Of a stretch of 64,000 bases of DNA, positions 27,969 through 37,558 are shown piece after piece; within the stretch, counting starts at the first letter, position 1, and each line of letters starts with the position of its first letter. The stretch lies in contig CAVYVZ010000010.1 of assembly GCA_963772065.1 (NCBI GenBank), forward strand, positions 62,001 to 126,000. Reading direction: 5' to 3'. Below the pieces are notes generated by a model. It had not been told where the DNA came from, did no database searches, and worked only from the letters and a program-made list of their open reading frames with translations. Position numbers and translations under genes: made by a program. This DNA comes from CAVYVZ01 sp963772065 (GTDB taxonomy: Bacteria > Acidobacteriota > Vicinamibacteria > Vicinamibacterales > UBA2999).

Positions 27969-30097
27969 CGAGAAATCGGCACGCGTCCGTCTGGGATGAG
28001 CGGCAGGTTGCGCAGGCGGACACCCGACGCCGCATAGATCGCGTTGCCGATCGCAGGCGCGACCGCAACGATCGGCGTTTCTCCCGCACCCGCAGACGGC
28101 AGATCGCGGCGATCCAGCAGCACGACCTCTATCGGGGGGATATCCGCAAAGCGCGGCACGCGGTAGGTCTCGAAGCGTCCGTTCGTGACGCGCCCGTTCT
28201 CGAACAGCAGCCGCTCGAACAACGCGCCACCGATGCCCTGAATGACCGCGCCCTGGACCTGGTTCTCGAGGCCGTTGGGGTTCACGATTGCGCCGCACTC
28301 GTACGCCACGACGAGGCGTTTGAGGTGAACGACGCCCGATGGACCGACAGCGACTTCAGCGGCGGCGGCGACGTAGCTTCCCTTTTCAAAGCCACACGCG
28401 ATCCCGAGGCCTTCGCCTGCTGCCTTCCGGCGGGATGCCCAGCCCGCGCGCTGCGCGGCGGCCTGCAGCACCGCGCGCTGGCGCGGCTCCGAGAGGTTTC
28501 GCAGCCGCAACTCGACCGGATCGATGTCGACGGCGGCCGCCACTTCGTCGAGATGCGTCTCGCGTACGAAGTGATTCGCCGTCGCCGCCAGACCGCGGTA
28601 AGAGCCCACGCGCAGCGGCGAGCGCGTCGCATGCATCTCGATTCGCTGATTGGCGAACGTATAGATCGTCCGGATGGCGGCCGGTCCGGCGTTGTAGCTG
28701 TCGTACTCCCAGCCGGTGACGAGGCCGCTCTTCATCGCGCCGCTGCGGACGTCGATCACACCGCCTGGGCGGCTGTACGCATGCGCGAACTCCTCTTCGC
28801 GCGACCACACGACCTTCACGGGACGGCCGGCTGCACGCGCCAGGCGCGCCGCCTCGATCGCAACCTCGCCGGTATGCTTGCCGCCGTACGCCGAGCCGGC
28901 GTCGGGGACGATCACGCGGACGCGATCCGGCGCGAGGCGAAACGCCTCGCACAGCTCGTCGCGCACGCCGAACGGTCGCTGCGTCGCGGTCCAGACTGTC
29001 ACGCCATCGTCCTGCCATTCGGCAACCGCCGCACGCGGCTCCATCGGCGCGTGCGCGATGTAGGCGATCTCGTACGTCCCCGTCGTGACGACGTCCGCCG
29101 CGCGCAGCGCCTCGGCGGCGGAGCCGATGACATGCGGCGCCATCATGCTGCGGCCTGGCGCCTGGGGCTCCCGGTGGCGGCGGAAGTAGGCCGCGACGTC
29201 GGGCGATGAGGGTTCCGTCGGCTGGCTCCACTGAGGACGGATCGCCGCGATCGCCTGCGCCGCAATGCGGCGGGCCGGCGCGATCACGCCGAGAAAGCTG
29301 CCGTCGCGTACGACGCGGACGCCCGGTATCGTCTCTGCGCCCGCGATCTCGGCGCCGCCGAGCGTGGCACTCGGGGCGGGCGGCCGCAGTACGGCGCCGT
29401 GCAGCATCCCCGGCCTGACCAGATCCGATGTGTACTCGTGTCGGCCGGTGACGAACTCCGCGCCGCCGACCTTTTTCAGCGGCGTGCCTTGCACGTCCCA
29501 CTCGCTGGCGGAACGGAGAGGTCCGTCTTCAACTGTTTCCAGGAGCTGCGAGTCTTTCACGAGGTCGCCAATGGCAATGCGCCGCCCCGTCGCTTCATGG
29601 CGAACCGCGCCATCCACGACCATCAGATCGGACGCGGCCACGCTGAGACGCTCCGCCGCACGCGCCACGAGCGCACGCCGCGCGGTGGCGGCGGCTCGTC
29701 GCAGACGCAGGTTCATGTCGGGTGTGGTTCGGCTTCCGAAGGTCCCCATATCGAAGGGCACGCGACGCGTATCGGCCATCACAATCGTGACCGCCGCCGG
29801 CGCGACGCGCAGCTCCTCACACACCGCCTGTGTCAACGACGTGCGGATGTTCTGGCCGATCTCCGTTTTTCCCGTGTACGCGGTCACCGCGCCGTCGGCG
29901 CCGATGTGGAGCCACGCCGCCAGATCGCCGGGTGGCTCTTCGCGGCGCGCGCGGCCAGATTCCTGTGCCTCCCCGCCGCGCACGGCGCACGCGACGACCA
30001 GTCCGGTGCCGACGATTCGAAAGAAGTCGCGCCGCGCGACGTCGAAACGGTAGGTTGGCGGCGCGAAGAGCTCGAGACGATCGGGCTCAATCGTCAT
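27965..30097 (-). CDS. Xanthine dehydrogenase family protein, molybdopterin-binding subunit (Tat-exported)
   Basis: 710 residues. The N-terminus carries a twin-arginine motif, RRDFFRIVGTGLVVACAV (residues 22-39), so the protein is probably exported folded to the periplasm. The body has the two halves of the isoquinoline-oxidoreductase type: PAAVTIVMADTR and GTFGSRTTPDMNLRL early, GGAEFVTGRHEYTSDL, then SAYGGKHTGEVAIEAARLAR and the C-terminal GAGETPIVAVAPAIGNAIYAA, whose glutamate would be the catalytic base at the molybdenum. Oxidises an aldehyde or N-heterocycle; substrate unknown. Encoded as second gene after its [2Fe-2S] partner, overlapping by 11 bp. No FAD subunit is present, as usual for the periplasmic type with a cytochrome acceptor. 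Confidence 0.9.
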   Translation of the reverse strand: MTIEPDRLELFAPPTYRFDVARRDFFRIVGTGLVVACAVRGGEAQESGRARREEPPGDLAAWLHIGADGAVTAYTGKTEIGQNIRTSLTQAVCEELRVAPAAVTIVMADTRRVPFDMGTFGSRTTPDMNLRLRRAAATARRALVARAAERLSVAASDLMVVDGAVRHEATGRRIAIGDLVKDSQLLETVEDGPLRSASEWDVQGTPLKKVGGAEFVTGRHEYTSDLVRPGMLHGAVLRPPAPSATLGGAEIAGAETIPGVRVVRDGSFLGVIAPARRIAAQAIAAIRPQWSQPTEPSSPDVAAYFRRHREPQAPGRSMMAPHVIGSAAEALRAADVVTTGTYEIAYIAHAPMEPRAAVAEWQDDGVTVWTATQRPFGVRDELCEAFRLAPDRVRVIVPDAGSAYGGKHTGEVAIEAARLARAAGRPVKVVWSREEEFAHAYSRPGGVIDVRSGAMKSGLVTGWEYDSYNAGPAAIRTIYTFANQRIEMHATRSPLRVGSYRGLAATANHFVRETHLDEVAAAVDIDPVELRLRNLSEPRQRAVLQAAAQRAGWASRRKAAGEGLGIACGFEKGSYVAAAAEVAVGPSGVVHLKRLVVAYECGAIVNPNGLENQVQGAVIQGIGGALFERLLFENGRVTNGRFETYRVPRFADIPPIEVVLLDRRDLPSAGAGETPIVAVAPAIGNAIYAASGVRLRNLPLIPDGRVPISR

Positions 30098-30575
30098 TGC
30101 GCCCTCCCGCATCCGAGGTTCGCGTCGCGGCCGCACGTTCGACCGCGGCGACGATGCGTGGATACGTACCGCAGCGGCAGATGTTCCGCTGCATGCCCTT
30201 GACGATTTCCTGGCGCGAGGGCGCCGCACGCTCGCGCAGCAGCGCCACGGCCGCCATGATCATCCCCGGGGTGCAGAAGCCGCATTGAAACGCGTCCTCG
30301 TCGAGAAACGCGCGCTGCACCGGATGCAGCCGCTGCGCATCCGACAGATCCTCGATGGTCCGGATGCGTTTCCCCGCGACGAGCCCGACGCGAGTCTGGC
30401 AGGAGCGGACCGCGACATGGTCGACGAGCACCGTGCACGCGCCGCAGTGGCCCTCGCCGCAGCCGTACCTGGTTCCGCGAAGCCCGAGCCAGTCGCGCAC
30501 GACGTGGAGCAGCGGCTCATCGGCCGGCGCGTCCACGCGCCGCTCCGCGCCGTTGATGTTGAGCACGACGGCCAT
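30087..30575 (-). CDS. [2Fe-2S] subunit of the molybdenum hydroxylase
   Basis: 162 residues. Two iron-sulfur clusters can be placed: the plant-type ferredoxin cluster at CGEGHCGAC plus a downstream cysteine (VRSCQTR), and the second in CGFCTPGMIMAAV and ICRCGTYP. That pattern defines the small subunit of isoquinoline 1-oxidoreductase-like and CoxS-like enzymes. It passes electrons from the Mo site. It has no export signal and would travel with the Tat-exported large subunit. First gene of the operon; the ATG 30575 lies 76 bp after the end of the ACAD-like gene upstream, with the nested-palindrome repeat between them. Confidence 0.92.
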   Translation of the reverse strand: MAVVLNINGAERRVDAPADEPLLHVVRDWLGLRGTRYGCGEGHCGACTVLVDHVAVRSCQTRVGLVAGKRIRTIEDLSDAQRLHPVQRAFLDEDAFQCGFCTPGMIMAAVALLRERAAPSRQEIVKGMQRNICRCGTYPRIVAAVERAAATRTSDAGGRNDD

Positions 30576-30581
30576 TCAAAT

Positions 30582-30658
30582 AGTGTACGGCGGGCCTTTA
30601 CGGCCCGCCAAGTCATTCACGTGCCGAGTTGGCGTCCCGTAAAGGGGCGCCCTACACT
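30582..30658. repeat. Composite nested palindrome (two hairpins in inverted orientation)
   Basis: Outer arms AGTGTA (30,582-30,587) and TACACT (30,653-30,658) are inverted copies. Inside are hairpin 1, GGCGGGCC (30,589-30,596), loop TTTAC, GGCCCGCC (30,602-30,609), a perfect 8-bp stem, and hairpin 2, GGCGTCCC (30,631-30,638), loop GTAAA, GGGGCGCC (30,644-30,651), with one mismatch. The loops TTTAC and GTAAA are complementary, so the two hairpins are inverted copies of one unit with a 21-base spacer. This is the build of REP-like twin palindromes. It separates two genes on the same strand and could act as a transcription barrier; it also supplies the last codons (SerThrVal, stop) of the gene upstream. 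Confidence 0.8.
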
Positions 30659-31638
30659 GTCGAGGGTGTCGCTTCCCTGGGAAGCACATCTTCAGCGACC
30701 GCCGCTCTGAGGGCTTCCGTGCGCCCCGCAAAAAGCTCGAGCGCGCGCACGTCCTGCGCGAGGCGGTCGATGACGTGCCCGTGGCGAAACGTCTCGACGC
30801 CGACGACCTGCGTGGTGCGTTCGATCGCGCGCTGCGCGGCGCCGGTGGCCGCCAGTTTCGCCATCGATGCGGCCGCGAGCGTCAACGTCGCGGATGAAGC
30901 CGCCTTCCAGGTCAGCAGCAACGCGGCATCGAGCTCCGTCGCGGCATCCGCGAGGAGCCCCTGCACCGTCTGCTCGCCCGCGGCGCCGCCCCCCGCCGCG
31001 CGCGCGGCAATCAGCGCTTCCTCGAGCGCCCGCCGCCCCATTCCGAGACCGGCCGCCGCGATCAGCACGCGCAGGCGCGCCATCACCGGGACGGTGGGTC
31101 CTACGCCGAACGCCTCGGCATTTGCAAACGACACGTTCGCGCACACCAGCGGACGGAGACCGGAGGCCTCGATGGGCTCCACCGTCACACCTTCGGTGGC
31201 AAGTGGGACCGCGACGGCAACCAGATCGTCGGCGCTTCGTGCGCCGACGATCGCAAGGCCACCGTCCACGATCGGCGAGACCCACGACGCGGTGCCGGTG
31301 AGCCGGCCGCCGCGGAGAACAGGAACGTCCTCTGACGAGAGCGCCAGGGCACCCACCTGCTCGCCCCGAAACAGGAGATCGCCAAAACGCTCGCTCGATG
31401 CCGCCGCGTACGCGGCCGCGCTGTGCATGGCGATCGCCATCGCGGCCGACGGAGACCCGTGTGCTACGGACTCCACGGCCGCCGCAATGGACATGAGGTC
31501 CGCGCGGCGCTCGAGAAATCCCAGGCGCGCGGCGCCCGTCACGGCGTCCCCCGCGGTCGCGTCGAGACCCAGCTCGCGCCCGAGCGTCTCCCCCTTCGAT
31601 TTCCAGGAGGCTTGAGCCTCGGTGAGTTCGAAGCGCAC
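30652..31638 (-). CDS. Acyl-CoA dehydrogenase-like protein (shortened)
   Basis: 328 residues, against about 380 for the family. The N-terminal helical domain is reduced to a short MRFELTEAQASWKSKGETLG; the middle beta-domain (GRLTGTASWVSPIVDGGLAIVGA) and C-terminal helices (AAAGLGMGRRALEEALIAAR; VIDRLAQDVRALELFAGRTE) are recognisable. The FAD-binding and catalytic motifs seen in the intact gene at 23,610 (YEGTSN-type glutamate) are not visible, so it may be inactive or use a different residue. The gene ends inside the palindromic element (SerThrVal-stop at 30,652). It lies 9 bp after the HIT gene, so it is probably co-transcribed with rpsA-HU-HIT. Confidence 0.75.
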   Translation of the reverse strand: MRFELTEAQASWKSKGETLGRELGLDATAGDAVTGAARLGFLERRADLMSIAAAVESVAHGSPSAAMAIAMHSAAAYAAASSERFGDLLFRGEQVGALALSSEDVPVLRGGRLTGTASWVSPIVDGGLAIVGARSADDLVAVAVPLATEGVTVEPIEASGLRPLVCANVSFANAEAFGVGPTVPVMARLRVLIAAAGLGMGRRALEEALIAARAAGGGAAGEQTVQGLLADAATELDAALLLTWKAASSATLTLAAASMAKLAATGAAQRAIERTTQVVGVETFRHGHVIDRLAQDVRALELFAGRTEALRAAVAEDVLPREATPSTV

Positions 31639-31647
31639 GAGGCTAGT

Positions 31648-32139
31648 TTAGCCCGATGACAATCTCGCGAAGATCGGTCGCAGCCGGTTGGCCGATTCGT
31701 AGAGGTCCTCGGGAAGGACGCGAACGTCCCCGACGACCGTCATGAAATTGGTATCGCCGTTCCATCGCGGCACGACGTGGACGTGCACGTGATCCAGCAC
31801 GCCGGCGCCCGCCGGCTTGCCGAGGTTGATGCCGACGTTCAGGCCGTGCGGTTGGTACGCCTCGGTGAGCGCGATCTCGCATCGCTGCGTGAGCGCCGCC
31901 ATCTCCTGCAACTCGGCGGCCTCCAGCGCCGCCAGCGTGGCAACGTGACGATACGGCACCACCATCAGGTGGCCATTGTTGTAGGGATAGAGGTTCAGCA
32001 CGACATACGCCGTCGGGCCGGAGTGGACGATGAGGGATTGCTGAGCGGAAAGACGGGGTGCGTTGCAGAACACGCACCCTTCGTCAGCCTTGCTGCCCGT
32101 CACGTAAGCGAGTCTCCAGGGAGACCAGAGCCGCTCCAC
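31648..32139 (-). CDS. HIT-family (histidine triad) nucleotide hydrolase/phosphorylase
   Basis: 163 residues. The histidine-triad motif is DHVHVHVVPRWNGD, and the N-terminal cysteine pattern (EGCVFCNAPRLSAQQS) matches the HIT branch related to diadenosine tetraphosphate (Ap4A) phosphorylases and FHIT-like hydrolases. Its start MERLWSPWRLAYVTGSK is typical of this group. Cytoplasmic; removes adenosine-like groups from phosphoramidates or dinucleoside polyphosphates. Located 6 bp downstream of the HU/IHF gene in the rpsA run, an arrangement I cannot interpret beyond co-transcription. Confidence 0.93.
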   Translation of the reverse strand: MERLWSPWRLAYVTGSKADEGCVFCNAPRLSAQQSLIVHSGPTAYVVLNLYPYNNGHLMVVPYRHVATLAALEAAELQEMAALTQRCEIALTEAYQPHGLNVGINLGKPAGAGVLDHVHVHVVPRWNGDTNFMTVVGDVRVLPEDLYESANRLRPIFARLSSG

Positions 32140-32145
32140 GCGACG

Positions 32146-32514
32146 TCAGACGATAGCGGAACCTGGTTCAGAGCCGTTCGAGGATCCGAGCGTCGATTCA
32201 GCCGCTTCCGCCTCGCGGTTGATCAACTCCTTCAGTTCCTTGCCCGGCTTGAAATAGGGCACCTTCTTCGGCGGCACATCCACCTTGTCGCCCGTCTTGG
32301 GATTGCGACCTTTGCGCGGCTCGCGCTTCCGCAGACGGAAGCTGCCGAACCCGCGCAGCTCGATCTTCTCCCCACGGTGCAGGGCGTCGATGATGCTGCG
32401 GAACACGGTGTCGACGATGACTTCGGAATGTTTCTTCGTGAGGTCGGATACACGCGAGACTTCCTCGACGAGCTCCGCCTTCGTCATGCTGCCGGCGCCG
32501 TTCGTGTTGTTCAC
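32146..32514 (-). CDS. HU/IHF-family DNA-binding protein
   Basis: 122 residues; the histone-like core is residues about 10-100: MTKAELVEEVSRVSDLTKKH, then DALHRGEKIELRGFGSFRLRKREPRKGRNP (beta arms) and KKVPYFKPGKELKELIN. The last 20 residues are a Ser/Gly/Glu tail. Bends DNA as a dimer. The GTG at 32514, with AAGGAG 5 bases upstream, is preferred to the internal ATG at 32487, which would lose the native ribosome binding site. The sequence RNPKTGDKVDVPPK is of the IHF-beta sort, as expected next to rpsA: in many bacteria the gene for IHF-beta directly follows rpsA. Confidence 0.93.
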   Translation of the reverse strand: MNNTNGAGSMTKAELVEEVSRVSDLTKKHSEVIVDTVFRSIIDALHRGEKIELRGFGSFRLRKREPRKGRNPKTGDKVDVPPKKVPYFKPGKELKELINREAEAAESTLGSSNGSEPGSAIV

Positions 32515-32541
32515 ACCGTGCTCCTTGTCGGAAATCAGGAC

Positions 32542-34314
<1,773 letters not shown>

Positions 34315-34358
34315 TGCCTTGCGGTTCCTCCTAACGTCGTGTGTCCGGGGTTTTTTAT

Positions 34359-34379
34359 TGCGGGGCCCGGCCCCCCGCA
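34359..34379 (-). promoter_or_regulatory. GC-rich hairpin in the rpsA leader
   Basis: TGCGGGG (34,359-34,365) pairs with CCCCGCA (34,373-34,379), with a 7-base loop, about 45-65 bp upstream of rpsA. In mRNA orientation it is followed by AUAAAAAAC. S1 autoregulates its translation through its leader in E. coli, so a stable leader hairpin is worth noting, but no evidence ties this one to that. A possible -10, TATAAC on the minus strand, lies just upstream (about 34,382-34,387). Confidence 0.35.
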
Positions 34380-34508
34380 GTTATAACGGCGCTGGGCACA
34401 CTCACGGGTGAACTGTCGGAGGGAGTAAGGGTGCAGCGTTCGAGAGCCATTGTTTCCGGTGGCTCGTTCAACGCGCCCGAAAGTCCTACTGCGAGCAGTT
34501 GTCCTTCG

Positions 34509-34541
34509 CCGATAAGCATTAGAGTTTACGGAACTTATCGG
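34509..34541 (+). promoter_or_regulatory. Inverted repeat upstream of the DUF6335/H1-like gene (possible operator)
   Basis: CCGATAAG (34,509-34,516) and CTTATCGG (34,534-34,541) are perfect inverted copies separated by 17 bases, ending 34 bp before the ATG at 34576. An inner repeat, GTTTaCGG...CGGAAAC, overlaps it. Position and spacing fit a repressor or activator site. The distance between arm centres is about 25 bp. Confidence 0.4.
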
Positions 34542-34575
34542 AAACTGTCAAGGTAAGCGCGAAAGGATTACGGCG

Positions 34576-35286
34576 ATGGCTAAGCGCAAGACCGGGACCG
34601 CCAGACGCAAGGGTGCCGGCGGGGGCCGGTCGAGGTCGTCCGCCCGCAAGGCTGCTCCACGAGGTCGCGGGAAAACGAGAAAAACTGCGAAAAAAGCCAC
34701 TCGTAAGGCAACCGCCCGGAAGAGCACCCGAGCTGCCGCCGGAAGCCGGAAAGTCGCTCCGCGACGGCGCCCGGCACGGGCCACGGGACGTAAGAGCGCG
34801 GCGTCGCGGAAGGCCATAACGCCTCGCGCGGCAAAACCGAGCCAGCCAAGCCGCCGTGCCACTCCACCGCGAACCGTCGTGGCGCGCAAGGCCCCCGGGC
34901 TGGATCGCCCGCGTCGAACGGTCGGCGATGAAGACATCGTGCCGACACCGCCTTCGTCGCTCGATCTCGATCGGTCGGCATCGGCCGCCCGGACCGGGCG
35001 CCGCGAGATGCGGCAGAAGAGCGAGCAGCTCACACAGACCGGTCCCGCGTTGACAGGAGGAGATGTCGACGCGGATTGGGAGTCGGCGTACAGCGTTGGG
35101 GACGAGGCGCCCGGCGGCGACAATCCGACGCCCGATCAGGACATCGTCGACGACATCGGCAAAGCGGTCGGCGTGGAGTACGAAGACAACGAGGAGCTCA
35201 AGGGCGAGGAGAAGATCGCGAAGCGCGATCGGAAGCGCTGGGAGCTCGATCCCGCATCGTCGGAAGACTATAACGATCGCGACTAG
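34576..35286 (+). CDS. Histone-H1-like basic protein with C-terminal DUF6335 domain
   Basis: 236 residues, two halves. Residues 1-120 are almost wholly Lys/Arg/Ala/Ser/Thr (runs such as KRKTGTARRKGAGGGRSRSS and KTRKTAKKATRKATARKST), like the C-terminal tail of histone H1 and bacterial HctB-type DNA-condensing proteins. Residues about 150-236 are acidic and match DUF6335 (LTGGDVDADWESAYSVGDEA, GKAVGVEYEDNEELKGEE, KRDRKRWELDPASSEDY). A basic DNA-binding tail joined to DUF6335 is an inference from composition; DUF6335 has no known role. The last 89 bases overlap the subtilase gene on the other strand (tail to tail). Preceded by the inverted repeat described above. Confidence 0.85.
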   Translation: MAKRKTGTARRKGAGGGRSRSSARKAAPRGRGKTRKTAKKATRKATARKSTRAAAGSRKVAPRRRPARATGRKSAASRKAITPRAAKPSQPSRRATPPRTVVARKAPGLDRPRRTVGDEDIVPTPPSSLDLDRSASAARTGRREMRQKSEQLTQTGPALTGGDVDADWESAYSVGDEAPGGDNPTPDQDIVDDIGKAVGVEYEDNEELKGEEKIAKRDRKRWELDPASSEDYNDRD

Positions 35287-36745
35287 CGTCGACGTCCGCG
35301 TCAACGGCGCGAACCGCATCCACAATGCCCCAGCCCAGAAGATTGTCTGGGCTGGCGCTCTGAGTCGCCGTCGAGCGCAGCGCAAAGATCACCTGGTCCG
35401 GCGTGTACCTTGGACGAGCCTCCAGGAGGAGCGCGACGACCCCGGCGGTCAACGGGCACGAGAAGGACGTACCGCTGGCAAGTGTGTACGTCGTCGTGCT
35501 GAACGCCGACGCCACTTTCACGCGCACGCCGCGTGCGGCAACATCCGGCTTGATTCGACCGTCAATGGTGGGACCGACCGAGCTGAAGAGTGCCCGGACA
35601 CCGAACTGGTCCACGGCGCCTACTGCAATCACCTCCCTGCCGTCGGCCGGTGCGCCGAGCGTGTTCGCGTCGAAGCCGTCGCCGCCGTTGCCCGCGGAGT
35701 TCACCACCACTACGCCTCGCGCCGCCGCCATCGCGGCAGCTTTCGTGGTGACCGCGGTGACGCCGTCCATGTCCCGATAGGTGTAGCTGGTAAACGGGAG
35801 ATCGAAATCCAGGTAGCCGAGCGACGAGCTGATGATGTCAGCTCCCGCTCGTTCGGCCCATTCGGCGGCGGCGGCCCAGTTGTCTTCCTCCACTGGCGTC
35901 TCGCTGCGCGCGTCCTCCGTGACGGCGAGCATGAAGCTGGCGCCATAGGCGGGTCCCACGAGCTGCCCTTCGCGCATTCCGCCAAGCGACGAGAGCGTCG
36001 CCATTCCGTGTGAGTGAACGCTGGCTCGAACCGAATCGAGTCCGTCGACGAAGTCGCGCTCGGCGATGATGTTCATGCGCTCGAACACTTCGTGACCGAG
36101 GTTGGGGAATCCGGAATCGAAGACCGCCACCACGATGCCTCGGCCGCTCAGCCCGCGATCGTGAAGCTCTGGAACCCTGATTTGCGACAGCTGTTCCAAT
36201 GAGCTGCCGTAGTCCAGGAGCGTCGCGTGGGCCTGCAACGAACGGTCGTGGCGCTTGGCCGGCGGCTGCGTATCGATCGGCTCGACGAGCTCCTCTCGCA
36301 GGCGGCGATAGCGCCGCACCAGATCGATGCGCTCTACGAACGGCAACGCAGCCACCGTGCGTACCTGCGCCGCTGTGGCTTCTGCGCTCACGGCGTTCAG
36401 CCACCGGGACTCGTGCCGCACCTGGCCGACGTGCTGTCGAACCTGATCGAGGTAGGTGCGATTGACGGGAACATCCTCCATCGACGTCGTGGCTTGCATC
36501 GCCCCTCGCGCAGCACGCCGCCACATCGCTCGAGGTGAAACGGTCGTCGTGGGAGCGACCTGCTTGTCGGACGCCGCTCCCTTGTCGCGGAAGTAAACCC
36601 AGATGGTGTGGCGATCGCTTGGCCTCGCTTGGCGGAGCGCGGTCGCGAGCCAGGGACTGAGCGGCAGATCCTGCGTCGGCGTCGACGCCGTCGTCAGCGC
36701 CGCACACAGGACGGCAAGCAGAGCCGGTCGCATGGCCGGCAGCAT
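35198..36745 (-). CDS. Secreted subtilisin-family (S8) serine protease
   Basis: 515 residues. Signal peptide (MLPAMRPALLAVLCAALTTA), a propeptide-like region (about 25-150, S8 inhibitor-like), then the catalytic domain: Asp210 (IVVAVFDSGFPNLGH), His246 (SVHSHGMATLSS), oxyanion Asn353 (NSAGNGGDG) and Ser427 (LASGTSFSCPLTAGV). All four are present, so it should be active. The C-terminus is a short basic tail (SLPTMRDRAPSASDRASRSS) translated antisense to the DUF6335 coding region. The start at 36745 lies 4 bp after cmk, implying co-transcription; an internal ATG five codons later is possible. Confidence 0.93.
   Translation of the reverse strand: MLPAMRPALLAVLCAALTTASTPTQDLPLSPWLATALRQARPSDRHTIWVYFRDKGAASDKQVAPTTTVSPRAMWRRAARGAMQATTSMEDVPVNRTYLDQVRQHVGQVRHESRWLNAVSAEATAAQVRTVAALPFVERIDLVRRYRRLREELVEPIDTQPPAKRHDRSLQAHATLLDYGSSLEQLSQIRVPELHDRGLSGRGIVVAVFDSGFPNLGHEVFERMNIIAERDFVDGLDSVRASVHSHGMATLSSLGGMREGQLVGPAYGASFMLAVTEDARSETPVEEDNWAAAAEWAERAGADIISSSLGYLDFDLPFTSYTYRDMDGVTAVTTKAAAMAAARGVVVVNSAGNGGDGFDANTLGAPADGREVIAVGAVDQFGVRALFSSVGPTIDGRIKPDVAARGVRVKVASAFSTTTYTLASGTSFSCPLTAGVVALLLEARPRYTPDQVIFALRSTATQSASPDNLLGWGIVDAVRAVDADVDASRDRYSLPTMRDRAPSASDRASRSSPRP
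35330..35355. terminator. Perfect 10-bp hairpin inside the subtilase gene, 44 bp past the DUF6335 stop
   Basis: CCAGCCCAGA (35,330-35,339) and TCTGGGCTGG (35,346-35,355) pair perfectly with a 6-base loop. It lies in the coding region of the protease (NLLGWGIVDA) and downstream of the convergent DUF6335 gene on the plus strand. No T-run follows in either direction, so it is not a standard intrinsic terminator; it could still block transcription from the convergent gene. Confidence 0.35.
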
Positions 36746-36749
36746 CGGC

Positions 36750-37409
36750 TCAGCCCGCCCTTTCCTTGACCAGTTCCATCACGCTCTGCACGACGGCCGC
36801 AATGGGCATATCGGTCGTATCGATCACCACGGCATCGGCGGCCACGGTGAGCGGTGAAGCCGTGCGCGTTTTGTCGGTATGGTCGCGCGCTTCGATCGCG
36901 GCCGCGACCGCAGCCTGCCCCGCCTGCGCACCCGTGTGCGCGGCATCGTTGGCCCGTCTTCGTGCGCGTTCCTCTGCCGATGCATCGAGGTAGATCTTCA
37001 GGTCGGCGGCTGGGAACACGACGGTCCCGATGTCACGCCCTTCCATGACGACGCCGCCTTGCTCGCCGAGCCTGCGCTGGCGGGCTACGAGCGCGGCGCG
37101 GACCAGGGGCAGACGCGCGACGGCCGATGCAGCCTTGTCCATCTCGGGCGTACGGATCGCGGTCGTCACGTCGTGACTATCGATCGCGACGACGCCGCCT
37201 TCGACGACGAGATCGGCGCGTTCGGCAATCGCGGCGACTCGCGGCTCATCGTCAAGAGACACGTTGTCGCGGAGGGCTTTCCACGCGACGGCGCGGTACA
37301 TGGCGCCGGTGTCGACGTGGCGATAGCCGAGGTGCTGGGCGATCGTGCGGGCGATGGTGCCCTTGCCTGCGCCGGAGGGGCCGTCGATAGCAATGATCAG
37401 CGGTTTCAT
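36750..37409 (-). CDS. cmk: Cytidylate kinase
   Basis: 219 residues. Phosphorylates CMP/dCMP with ATP. P-loop IDGPSGAGKGTIAR at the start, HVDTGAMYRAVAWKAL (substrate site), EGRDIGTVVFPAADLKIYL, and the LID region with RARRRANDAAHTG. Normal length. Upstream neighbour on the same strand is none (divergent alpha/beta hydrolase across 149 bp); downstream it is followed 4 bp later by the subtilase. In many bacteria cmk sits directly before rpsA; here rpsA is 2.4 kb further down, with subtilase and DUF6335 genes in between, which suggests an insertion into that pair. Confidence 0.96.
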   Translation of the reverse strand: MKPLIIAIDGPSGAGKGTIARTIAQHLGYRHVDTGAMYRAVAWKALRDNVSLDDEPRVAAIAERADLVVEGGVVAIDSHDVTTAIRTPEMDKAASAVARLPLVRAALVARQRRLGEQGGVVMEGRDIGTVVFPAADLKIYLDASAEERARRRANDAAHTGAQAGQAAVAAAIEARDHTDKTRTASPLTVAADAVVIDTTDMPIAAVVQSVMELVKERAG

Positions 37410-37558
37410 CCGACGCTCATCCTACCAGTCGCGCCTGACTGAGAGGTCCGTCATCATGCGCGATGGATCAATCCGAAACGGGTTACTTCTGCGGATTTCT
37501 GTGCACGCGGCCCGCTCCAGCTCGACGTTGCAGGCGGTCGAGGTAACATGCCTGCCGC

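Noticed and set aside
27018..28037. A 339-codon plus-strand frame opposite the phytase-like esterase
   Set aside because: Antisense shadow with no recognisable domain; the esterase on the minus strand has a signal peptide and family motifs.
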